A stretch of DNA of 64,000 bases, from positions 293,322 through 357,321 of the forward strand of contig JAAOMT010000699.1 in the NCBI GenBank assembly GCA_016748015.1, written 5' to 3'. The translations under genes and the position numbers were made by a program. Numbering within the stretch: the stretch's first letter is position 1; each line of letters starts with the position of its first letter. The DNA is from Geosiphon pyriformis. Lineage: Eukaryota; Glomeromycota; Glomeromycetes; Archaeosporales; Geosiphonaceae. Shown here one piece after another: positions 1 through 9,686 of this stretch. Below the pieces are notes generated by a model. The model was not told where the DNA came from and made no database searches. It saw nothing but the letters and a program-made list of their open reading frames with translations.

Positions 1-428
1 AATTAATACATTAGACTGAATAATGTAAATGGACACAGCATAAAGAACATGGTGTTTATATTTCATAGCCGAGTCCAATAGATGTTTCCCCCTTCCTTTT
101 TTGATCGTCCATGGAAACAGACCTTTATTGCGTTTGCGAATACCCCAGTTTTTTAAAGCATCCTAAATTCTTTAATTAGCTTATCTATCAAATATCTAGG
201 CTATCCATTTTTTGAGTTATTTGCGTCATTTAGTTATTCATTTATTTGCTTAATAAAATTGAAAGAAGCTCTTATTTGAATAATAAAGAAAAATTTAATT
301 ATTATCATACTTTTGTATAGAAAATCTATTTCTGAACATACAATAGATTGTAATCTTACATTCCAATGTAAATCTGCAATGACTAAAACACATCATAAGA
401 AACAAGTCAAATTATAAAAATTAAAATA

Positions 429-605
429 TCAAAAAGATTCTTTTTCCTGAAAAAACGTTTTCACACAATTCCGACAAGGACCTAATGGAAAATATTTTAA
501 ACAAGAAAATATCGTTCCATATGATTCCAAAGTTGACACAGCTGGAATTGCGATATTACCGTGGCCCGATTGAGAATCTTTGAAAGTTATGATTGTTGTC
601 GTACT
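429..605 (-). other. Unrecognised open exon-like fragment
   Basis: An open minus-strand frame of 58 codons ends in TGA at 429-431 and is bounded upstream by TGA at 606-608. It has protein-like composition, with a stretch reading GHGNIAIPAVSTLESYG followed by a Cys-rich part (GPCRNC). There is no good ATG, but AG acceptor candidates sit at its 5' side, so it could be the last exon of a gene whose upstream part was displaced by the transposon cluster starting near 680. I do not recognise the family. It may be a relic or chance. Confidence 0.2.
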
Positions 606-680
606 TCACATCACTATTTAATCATCCAGAACTTAAATGGTATTTAAAAAAGCCCGGAATGATCTTTCTGAATACATTTA

Positions 681-720
681 GGGTATTGCTAAATCGACCC
701 ACCCGCAACACGTGATATTA
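681..720 (+). repeat. MULE-type terminal repeat, copy A
   Basis: A first copy of a 38-bp GC-richer motif (starts GGGTATTGCTAAATCGACCC, ends near CACGTGATAT). It differs by one base near its outer end from copies B (747-784) and C (990-1027, inverted). It stands out strongly from the surrounding A/T sequence. I read it as a transposon terminal repeat left by a nested or earlier insertion. Confidence 0.6.
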
Positions 721-746
721 ATATATATAATTTTAATATTTATTTA

Positions 747-834
747 GGGAATTGCTAAATCGACCCACCCGCAACACGTGATATCATTTACGTCATAGTT
801 TCGTATTCAAATATATATAGGAACATATTAACGA
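747..834 (+). repeat. Left terminal inverted repeat (copy B) of relic MULE
   Basis: The outer 38 bp (747-784) are the GGGAATTGCTAAATCGACCC...CACGTGATAT motif. The inner part (782-834, 53 bp) is matched in inverted orientation at 2245-2297 with only two mismatches, on the far side of the transposase remnant. This makes it the left end of the element that contains the transposase pseudogene. Confidence 0.65.
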
Positions 835-843
835 ATATTATGG

Positions 844-1127
844 TTAATTATAAAACACTATAAATTACTTAAGGCATAATAAAAAATTAAATATATAATC
901 TATATTCAATTTTATATAAGAAAAAGTTATTTTTTATTTTAATTAAACTAATATTTATTAGAATTACTAATAAATAAATATTAAAATTAATATCACGTGT
1001 TGCGGGTGGGTCGATTTAGCAATTCCCTTTATTTATTAGTAATTCGAATAAATATATAAAATTGAATATAGATTATATATTTAATTTTTTATTATGCCTT
1101 AAGTAATTTATAGTGTTTTATAATTAA
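844..1127. repeat. Large palindrome: 75-bp arms with a terminal-repeat copy between them
   Basis: Positions 844-918 and 1053-1127 are 75-bp inverted copies of each other, essentially perfect by eye. The spacer holds terminal-repeat copy C (990-1027, inverted relative to A and B), with shorter inverted matches on both of its sides (TTTATTTATTAGTAATT at 1028 and its complement near 963-980). The right arm covers the natural stop codon of the transposase remnant at 1124-1126, so the left arm is an inverted duplicate of transposon 3' sequence. It is probably a foldback formed by nested insertion or rearrangement. Confidence 0.65.
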
Positions 1128-2200
1128 AAAACACTTAGTTGTGGACAGGTCCGAATATTATAGCCTTGTTTTTTACAAATTTTACATTTACGTATTTGAA
1201 TTTGAGAAGAAACATTTTCAACAATTTCAAATTGGGATAAATTTCGTTGAATAGATGATTCTTGATGAGCAATATTTTGTTGAGAGCGATTTAAAGCACC
1301 TAAAGGACGTTCTCGAGTTCGTTAATTAAAAGGATTCTCAATTGCAAGAGATGTGTTTGAAATCTGAATAAATTGAGTGCGCATTGCTTCTTGTTGATGT
1401 GGAGCCAAAAGTTGATATGTTCAATTTACTTCTTCAAGCAATGGATCCAAACTTGGAATAACTGTTGGAATATTAGCTTCAGGATTAATCATTGTAAAAA
1501 TATGATTTGTATTTACTAGATGCCAAATAAAATGAAACTGATTCATAGAGAACTCCCCAGTAACAAGCATATTTCGAATTTGATGTTCACATGGAAGGCC
1601 CATTGTTGTTGAAAAAACACCAGAGCAAGATGTTATATTATTATCCAATGGTTTTCGTGCAAGAAGATACTGTCCATAGACTGCTTTTAAGGCAAAAATT
1701 AAGACTTGTCGTACAATATTTTGAAAGAAAGGGATGTTGTGATCATGACAAATTCGAATACGCTCAATACTTTGTTGTGTTTCAACTTCTTTAGTCGTAT
1801 TTTCAAAGACATGTAGTCGTCGAACAGCAGGATGTCCAGCAATATTATCAGATGGCTCATGATTATGTTCAGCATTGCGAACTGTTAAATGCCAGCACTC
1901 ATCAGCTTTGAGTAATCGTCCATATACAGTAAAAGGGCAGTTTGTTAATTGAGTTGCTGTTTTTCATTGTCGATCTTCTAATACAAGTCTTTTAGAAGCA
2001 TTATATTCATTTTCCCGATCATATTTGAAGGTAATACGAGTACCATTAGCAGCAGAGCGTCGTTTTGAAACTACATATCCTTGGGAGTATGTAAAGGTGT
2101 TAAGACTTTGTATCATCATCTCATAAGAGCTATATGATGTTTCTGGAGGTGGTAACATTATATGAACATAATCTGTAATTTTATAAAAAGGTAAAATCAA
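1124..2200 (-). pseudogene. MULE-type transposase relic, catalytic core deleted
   Basis: One continuous minus-strand frame of about 359 codons, broken by in-frame stops at 1964-1966 (TGA), 1421-1423 (TGA) and 1322-1324 (TAA). The N-terminal part is a FAR1/WRKY-GCM1-like zinc-binding region: CPF near its start, CWHLTVRNAEHNH at its end. The C-terminal part has a SWIM-like motif, CSGVFSTTMGLPCEH. The extreme C-terminus has a zinc knuckle, CKICKKQGYNIRTCP, with Tyr where the family usually has His. The DDE nuclease core that normally lies between the N-terminal domain and the SWIM motif is missing, so this is an internally deleted, non-autonomous derivative even ignoring the stops. The family call rests on the ordered zinc motifs and the flanking inverted repeats. 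Confidence 0.75.
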
Positions 2201-2244
2201 AAGAAAACTTATTAAGTTTATTCTAGAGCTCTTTAATTATAAAC

Positions 2245-2297
2245 TCGTTAATATGTTCCTATATATAGTTGAATACGAAACTATAACGTAAATGATA
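2245..2297 (-). repeat. Right inverted repeat of relic MULE (truncated)
   Basis: 53 bp matching 782-834 in inverted orientation with two mismatches. The outermost GGGAATTGC...CACGTG segment seen at the left end is absent here and the sequence goes straight into A/T-rich DNA. Confidence 0.65.
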
Positions 2298-3238
2298 CCA
2301 AATACCTTGATTAATTTATGAACAAATAAAAAACGTGATTTAAAATAAATCTGCATATTTTCTATAAATACTTTTAAAAAAATATTTAAAAATTGTATAT
2401 CAAAGACCAAATTTTCAAATAATATTGATTTTGATTTATTAATTAATCAAAAATTAATCTTTGATTTAATTTAAATTTGGAACTGATAAGTAAAAACATA
2501 TATGAAGGATTAAAACAATAAAATAAGTTAGATAATAAAAAAAGAAAAAAAGAGCTTTGAATTAAATATTGTAAATTATTCAATAAAAGAAATCAATTTC
2601 AATCAACAAAAAAAATCAAATTATAAATAGTTTTTATTAATTTTAAGTTGATTATATTTAATAAATAAAATTTGGAATAATAAGAAAGAGATTTAGAAAT
2701 TTTATACTATATCAATTATATTTTTCTATTTTTAAAATAAGATATTACCCTTTATAATTAATACATAGTAGCTGAATAGAAAAATTAACTATAACACTAT
2801 TATTGTTAGAAAATCTAAGGAGTTTGGTAAAAATTTGATTTTTCAATAAAACGTAAAATTTTCTATGCTGCAAGATCATTTCAACAAAAAATAGTTAGCA
2901 ACTTTCACATTCAAAGAATTATTTTTTTTCCATATAATTTTCAAGTGATAACATGCTCTTGATCGAAAGTAAAGTATTGCATTGTTTATTTTTAAAAGAA
3001 TAATAAACATAATCCTAAAATTAAGAAACTTGATTAATTTCGACAAAGAGATTTTTTTATAAAACAAAATCTTTAAAAAAAATAAGCATTTTATAAGGGC
3101 CTTGCTCGGGTTTTTTTATTTCTTAAATATTTCTTGCATTTTAGCGAGGAATTTAATTTAATTTTTTTTTCCAGATGGAAACTGCTTTTTCACATCCAAT
3201 CTAAAGCCTTAAACCTTACATCTCTCATACAATCCCTC
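2298..3238. other. A/T-rich intergenic stretch
   Basis: Homopolymer-rich DNA with no frame, splice pattern or RNA gene I can support. It separates the transposon relic from the upstream region of the membrane-protein gene. Confidence 0.5.
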
Positions 3239-3332
3239 TTTGAGGCAATAAATATCAATAAATTTCAGAGAAGATAGAAATCAACTTTGAGGCAATAAAT
3301 ATCAATAAATTTCAGAGAAGATAGAAATCAAA
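3239..3332. repeat. 47-bp tandem duplication (2 copies)
   Basis: Two adjacent, near-identical 47-bp units (3239-3285 and 3286-3332), each starting TTTGAGGCAATAAATATC. They lie about 260 bp upstream of the start codon at 3592 and about 50 bp upstream of the TATA-like site at 3384, so they may be part of that gene's promoter region. Confidence 0.8.
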
Positions 3333-3383
3333 TTTCTGCAATTTCTAACAGGAGAATCAGGGTGATACCTGTTTATGAAAGAA

Positions 3384-3391
3384 TATAAATA
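3384..3391 (+). promoter_or_regulatory. TATA-like box upstream of membrane-protein gene
   Basis: TATAAATA lies about 200 bp upstream of the chosen ATG at 3592. A/T richness makes chance occurrence likely. It is listed because the surrounding sequence is less A/T-biased and it is the best-formed candidate in the upstream region. Confidence 0.3.
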
Positions 3392-3591
3392 GCTTTCCTT
3401 TTGTTCTGCGTGAATAAAGTTATGCACACGAAAAAAATCTACCAAATAAGAAATTGCAGACTTCTTCGGCTGAAAAACTGGTTTATAAGTAATAGTTTGT
3501 TTCTATTTTAATAAAAAGATTTGTGCATCGAATCATTAACTAGTTGCAATTGAGCTATTGTGCAGGAATCTTAACATTTCGGCAATTAAAC

Positions 3592-4678
3592 ATGGATGAT
3601 CTTAATAATGATGGTAACATCAAATACTTTTTAACAGATAAATACTCACCCCAGCAAAACTTTTTCAGCTTGAAAACTCTCCCCAAAGTAAGAACTTCAC
3701 TTAAAATCAAAAAATGGGAAACTATACCTTCCTTAAGATATTTAATGTTATGGCTTATTTCTTGTTTCTTGGTTTCCATCTTAAATTCTGGACAAATGAT
3801 GGAAGTATAGAGAAAGTAAGTTGAGTAGATGTAATAGTTTTATCCTTTGAGCTTAAAATATTAATTTGAAAATTTTTTCAATAAATCTATTAATTTAAAA
3901 AATTTTGCGATTAATTATCAATCAACAACCTTTAATATCATTTTAATCCCCTAATCCCTGACGATTTTCACAGGATAACATTCCAACAAAAAATTCTTAT
4001 ATAACATATATTACGCCGGCAGACTTTACACTCTACATAACGTCGGGCCTAATAAATGTACTCTTCCTCGGTTTTATAATTTATCAATTCTTCGACTCAG
4101 CAAATGAAGTGGTGATCGATGGAATACAATGGGATTTCATAATCATCGCTAGCCTGACTTCAACATTTCTCTCATTGTGGGATCTAGAATACATTTTCTG
4201 TACATTTGTTGTATCAGCTGTTCTCGGAATTCAAGTTTCTTATCTGTACTACAGAATTCGCCAACAATTTCCAGCAAAAAATTGGGCTGATGTTTTATAT
4301 ATTCATGCTCCATTGTCAATTTATCATGCTTGGATAGTAGTGATTACATTGACAGTATTATTTGCTGCAGTGTTTCCTAACCCTAAAGAAGGACATGAAC
4401 CTGAGATATTAATTAGGATTGCGGTTGGATTGGCTTATATATGTTTGGAGTTGACTGCCATTTTTTATGTTGAGGCTGTTGGAAAAGAAGATATTCTTGG
4501 TGCTTTGGTAATTTCTTGGTCATTTCTTGGAATTTGTTTTAGGGTTGAGGATCTTGGATTTTCCATTGCAGCATTGGGGTTGGGGATATTTACTGGGATA
4601 TATGCTGTTTCACCTTTGATTCGTCAGTGTTGTCGGGAGAATAGAAATTATGGTGAAAGTGTTTCATTATTAGCTTAA
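3592..4678 (+). CDS. Multi-pass membrane protein, TspO/MBR-related-like
   Basis: A three-exon gene: 3592-3687, 3738-3815, 3974-4678 (292 residues). Both introns start GTAAG and end AG (50 and 158 nt), and all exons join in phase 0. Exon 2 opens with a hydrophobic helix beginning IFNVMAYFLFLGF. Exon 3 begins with a segment reading ITYITPADFTLYITSG, then about six further hydrophobic segments, including WADVLYIHAPLSIYHAWIVV. The order (helix, acidic loop, 'TPA.(F/Y)' motif before the next helix, then 'H.P.SIY..W') recalls tryptophan-rich sensory / TspO-MBR-related membrane proteins, but those motifs are only partly matched, so the family is an inference. The Met start at 3592 gives a hydrophilic 32-residue N-tail. 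An in-frame start inside exon 3 would lose the first two helices. The ligand and membrane are unknown. Confidence 0.7.
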
Positions 4679-7448
4679 AATATTATTTGATATTTTAAAA
4701 AGATACTTTATTGTTTTCTTTTACTTGGATTTGGTTATTTTACGATTTTATACATTTAGATTTCTCACATCTTCAAACTGATTTTCATTTTTGTTGATCA
4801 TTGATTTTCTGAAAAACTCTTCAATTAATAAATATAAATTCTTTGCCAGTCTAAATCTTAAAAAGTTTTGTAAAAGCGGATTATTTTTAAGAGATTATAA
4901 TAAAGAAAACTTAAAATAAAATGAATCAAAAAAAGGGAAATCGATTTAGATAATTTGACTTTAAAAGAATCAATCTCAAAATTATAAATTAATCTTTAGT
5001 AATTTTAAGATTAAGAAATAGTTAATATTTTATTAATACCGTTGAAAGTTATTTACAATTTTTTCTTGTTTGATCCAAAAAAACTCAAAGCTATTTAATT
5101 GTTTTTTTGTTTTTTCATAAATTTGTTAATTATTTTGTTGAAAAGATTTTTTATTGCTTTTAAATGTACTTATCTAAAAATATTAATAACTAATTATGAT
5201 CTAAAATATTCAATACAAAATAAAATATTTGAATGATATTAAATAAAAAGTAACATAATAAGTCAAAAAGTTTTTATAAGATATTTCATTTTTTCCAAAA
5301 ATTTGAAAAAAAAAATAAAAAATACATCTCTTATCTTAATAAATTATTATTGCTCATTTGAGTTAAAGTAGTAAGGTTACCATATTTTGCTGCATCATTC
5401 TCTAGTAATTGGAAAAAAAAATTCCAAGATCGCATCAAATTAATATGTTGACAAAACAAGACAAAACAAACTAATATATATATATATGTATATGTTTGTT
5501 CGCATATTATAAGTTTAACTTTTAATAAATAGGATCAAAATTAAACTTTATTGGCTCTAGAACAATTAATGATTTTCAAAACAAGAAAGGGTAAATAAAA
5601 GATTAGATCTTTTTATCATAAATTTCAATTATCATAAAATCTATTTCATTTAAAAGGTGTTTGATAAGCGAAAATCATAATCAACATTTCTAAAGATATT
5701 TTAATATATAAAAAAAAGCTATTAATTAATCATCTTTTAAAAAGATAAAATTATCATGTTAAAAAACTTTTATATATATATTTTACTTTATTACGAATAA
5801 ATAAACAATTAATTGTTGTAGTTTTCATTTTTATTGTCAATTAAAAATAAAATAGCCGATATATTAAAATTCAAATTTTATTATAAAAAATAAGCAATGA
5901 TTAAGCGATATGCATTATTTTAATTGTAAATTTTTATTAATAATTAATAATTAATAAATGATAAATGATAATTTTATCAAACTTTGATTATCAATATCTT
6001 GTAATTTTTAATATTTTTAATATGGAAATTTTTATATGCTGATTTCAATTGTTATTAATTTTTGATGGATTCTTAAAAATAAAATTTTATTAACATTATA
6101 ATAATATAACCAAAGAAAATTTATTACATTATTAAAATGGAAATTTTAAGTTTCAAAATTTATATATATGATTTAATTCAACAATATTAAATCATTTAAT
6201 ACCAAACAAATTTGTAAAAGTTTTTAATTTTATAACAAAAAGCCTTTTATTTATTTCAAAAAGCTGGTAATTAAAATAGATTATCTTAAAATTACGCTTT
6301 TAACTCAAAAACATAACAAATTTCACATGAAAGTCAAACTGTGATTTAAAGTATTTATATAAAAATCAAAAGTATTATTAATATTTTACAAATATCATTA
6401 AGAGATATTAGATTAAAAAGACTTTTAAAATATATTTTTGGGCAAAAATCAAATTGATTCACTTTGATTGTTTTATATAATTTAGATCAAAACCAAAAAT
6501 CAGAGAATTTGACCTGAACAATACAAAACTTGGTTAAATTCATCTAAATAGTCTAGCTATTGATATTCAAATATTTAAAATTGACAAAAGAGCGATTTTT
6601 TATATATATCATTTTAAGCAAAGTTTTATTAAATCAACTTTAAATAGTTTCATTCTTTGACCTTGTTTTATTTCATTAATGTTTATACTTTATTTCGCAT
6701 TATATTTATCAAGTTTTAATGATTGAGAAAGTAAATATATTTCGTTTTAAATTTATAATAGGATCTAATGCTTTTTTTAACGTGCCTTTCACATTCAAGA
6801 GCAAAAATATCATAACAAACCCTAGATCTTTAAGTAAAAAAAGGCTTTATTGTTGAAACACTGAACTAGTTTTCCTAAAAACCCCCGGGATATCTATTCC
6901 TTTAAATCCTAATTAAATAGCCTAGGTAAATTGATTTTTACAGAAACGCAATCGGTATGAATTATATTTAGCATTCCTCTTGATTTCTCTTATGCTCTTA
7001 AAGTTTTCAACTTGATAAAGCTGAAATCTTAACAAAGATTGGCTTTTTTGTTTGAGGATATCAAAAGATTATGAATATTCTTGTTTTAAACTAATCACAA
7101 TCTTACATTATTTTATCTTTTTTAAAGTGAAAATCTTGCAATATTGGTGTTCCACTTTTTATCACTATATTTTTATCTTATTATTATTTCAAATTTGTGA
7201 TGTAAGCATAATCTCCAATGCTCGTTGCAAGTAATTCCGAACCCTATTTTGATAGTCTTTTTTTGATTGATTTGTAAAGATAATTTATCTTAATATTTTA
7301 ATAAAATCCGAAGATAAAACACTAAACGCAAGGTTTCTTGGTAGATAATTGAAACGGCCCTACCCCTGTGATATAAGTGCTCTAACTCAAAATTTATCAA
7401 TTCAACAGCACGTCATTTTGTCAGCTTAAAGAGAGAGAGAAACAAGTT
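4679..7448. other. A/T-rich intergenic desert
   Basis: About 2.8 kb of A/T-rich sequence with short AT-dinucleotide runs (e.g. near 5474 and 5773). I see no coherent coding frame, paired splice sites or RNA gene. Composition becomes a little less biased after about 6,780, approaching the receptor gene. Confidence 0.5.
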
Positions 7449-7456
7449 TATAAATA
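7449..7456 (+). promoter_or_regulatory. TATA-like box of receptor gene
   Basis: TATAAATA lies about 80 bp upstream of the ATG at 7537, just after a purine-rich GAGAGAGAGA run. Position and form suit a core promoter. There is no direct proof of use. Confidence 0.4.
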
Positions 7457-7536
7457 GTTGACACAATAGCTTCGATTTTTTGGTAAAGATCGGTTCTTCA
7501 TTATTATATTACATTTCACAAAAAAAAATAAATGAC

Positions 7537-9005
7537 ATGAAAACGATAATATGGCTTCCCCTGATATCTCTTCATTTTGTTAATGCAGCGAAGGATATCA
7601 GCTCAGAAATAAGTAGCAAAAGTGACAATGAATTTTATGTTATTTATGTGACCGCAGCTATTTGCATGAGTTTGAATTTTCTGGGATGTTCTTTTATCTT
7701 TTTGAACACGTTTCTGAAATGGAGAGTGAATGTTACGAAGAGTCTTGCCATGTCGTATCGGCTCCCGTTTTATATTGCTTTAACCGGTACATTTCTTGAT
7801 TAACTAATCAATTAATAATATCGCTTGGTATTAATAACTTTCTGTCCATTTTTTAGATTTTTCCATTATTTCGATACATGCCTTTAACTTTGTAAGAAGG
7901 TTTTAAATCTTTTCAGTTAAAAAAAAGTTTCTCTTAATATCTTTTCAAAGACTTTGACTTAATAATAGGGATACTGGGCAAGATATGGTAGAACATGGCC
8001 TAATCCAGCATGTAAAATAATTGGTATTGCCCAAGCAGTTGCCAATTCCTATAATAATTACCTATATGGTGTAATTGCTATTTCCACTTATTTAAGAGGT
8101 ATTTATCTTTATGGAATCTTAATCAACTCTACAAACTTATTAAATATTTATTTTTATATTATCAGTTGTACGTGGATATTCATTTAGTTTTGGTCGTTAT
8201 GACTATCGGCTCTTTTTGATAATTACAACTTTTATGCTAGCCACTACGTTACCGTCGATTGATAATGGTTTTGGGCCACAGAAATACTGGTATGTGTGAG
8301 AAATATATAGATTTTAAGAAATTTTCATATATAAAATTCTTTCTCGCATAGGTGCGCGACAAATGACCATCAAGCTAAAGAATATATAATTGGAATGATA
8401 TCAATGATTGGAATCACTTTGATCACATTATTTTGTTTCGTGTGTATCCTCAGATTATTGGCACAAAACAGAAATCAGATGTCTATAGAGAGTGACGGAA
8501 CACAAATTTCCGAAAATCTCGAATATGTAGTGACAAGAAAAATTGCTAGTTATGTGCTAGTATTCCTGTTGCAATGGGTATTTTTTTTGATTTGACAAAC
8601 ATTTCCATCCTTTTTTTCGAAAAACGAGATAATTTTAAGTCTTGTTCTATCAACTTTTTTAAGATTCCTGTGATGACCTATGTAATAGCTTTGGCCTGCA
8701 GGGTAAGATTAATCCAAAATTGAACTTAAATTTTTCACCAGGCCCTAATGTTTTTTTAATTGTTACTTTTTAAAAAGGCTACTGGAACATGGATATGGGT
8801 AACAGTGATAATAGGTAAAAATTCAAAGGTTTCCTCTTTCTGTTACAAAAAAATTCACAAAAAATCTTAATTTTTCTCATAAATAGGAATAAATTTCGGC
8901 GGAATAGGCAACTCAATTACTTACTTACTAAATGAAATTCTACTATCTACAAAAAAAAGAAAATTCGGGACATCAAGAATAGAAATTAAAGAGATCGAGT
9001 CATAA
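7537..9005 (+). CDS. Seven-transmembrane receptor (git3-like GPCR type)
   Basis: Eight exons: 7537-7786, 7857-7891, 7969-8098, 8166-8289, 8352-8577, 8664-8702, 8778-8814, 8887-9005. This gives 319 residues, and all junctions agree in phase. Introns are 62-86 nt with GT..AG borders. A hydrophobic N-terminus (about residues 1-17) could be a signal peptide. Seven hydrophobic segments follow at roughly 33-60, 75-95, 110-137, 150-168, 190-216, 242-267 and 270-300. Cys110 before TM3 (PAC) and Cys181 after TM4 (KYWC) are placed like the conserved receptor disulfide. TM2 reads RLPFYIALTDF across an exon junction, and TM7 reads INFGGIGNSITYLLNE, close to the end of fungal glucose/nutrient-receptor-like proteins. 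A longer N-terminal extension is possible only from a non-ATG codon; the ATG at 7532 is out of frame and closes at once. The ligand is unknown. Its role would be plasma-membrane signalling. Confidence 0.8.
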
Positions 9006-9686
9006 GAATTTTGCAAAGTCGAATAACGCCTTATCATGCATGCAGGAAGTGAAAAAGGAATCCTTTTTTAGGATAAAATGCATCTTTGCATCCATTGTGA
9101 TTTCGTAATCTGAATTGTCAAAGTTTGGGAAATTTTCGTCAACGGATTATTTGTTTCAATTCAATTAGCTCCAAGATTCAAATATCAATGATATCTTGTT
9201 AGTCACCTATTTTATTGGATATACGAAAGAACACCGCTGGTTTTGAAAAACATGAAGGGAATCAATACGATCGATTATACTAGTTTCCAAATGAAGTGAT
9301 GAGAGAAACAAGGAGTCTGATTTCAAAAAACGTTTGATCTATTTAAATTCATTCAAGGTGATATAATGGGACATCCAAGAACATTTTGAATTAATCCTAG
9401 CCTTTTAAAAGTTAATTCGATTAGTTAAATGCCTTTGAGGCATAAATTTAGATTTGGCTTTAAAGGCCTTCTACAATGCACTGATATAAAATTACGAAAG
9501 TATAATTTTCGTGAAAATTCTTAAATATTTAGTATGAAGAGTGAGATAATTCTAACCTTGAAATCAAGATGTCACCCGAACTCTTTGCAATCCGATTCTC
9601 GTACTCCAGTTAAACGCAAGTTTTTGAAAGATTTTACAATTGAGTGGTCGATTTCAGTTGTTTTCTTGGGAAAAATAACAAAGTTC
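9006..9686. other. Convergent intergenic region
   Basis: About 680 bp between the 3' ends of the receptor (+) and the F-box gene (-). It is less A/T-extreme than other spacers. I see no additional frame with family-like features. It presumably contains both 3' UTRs. Confidence 0.45.

Larger units (their letters stand above)
747..2297 (-). mobile_element. Relic Mutator-like (MULE) element, right end truncated
   Basis: The extent is set by terminal repeat B on the left and its inverted partner 2245-2297 on the right. The right partner stops just before the outer 35 bp found at the left end, so that terminus is lost. Inside are the decayed transposase (1124-2200) and a palindromic rearrangement (844-1127). 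No convincing 8-11 bp target-site duplication was found at the outer ends. A 10-bp direct repeat (CGAATATTAT) at 832-841 and 1152-1161 brackets the palindrome and could mark a nested insertion. Confidence 0.6.

Noticed and set aside
1322-1966. In-frame TGA/TAA codons in the transposase considered as a sign of a variant genetic code
   Set aside because: The intact HMG, lipase-like and methyltransferase genes use TGA or TAA as terminators at sensible ends, so the internal stops are best read as decay.
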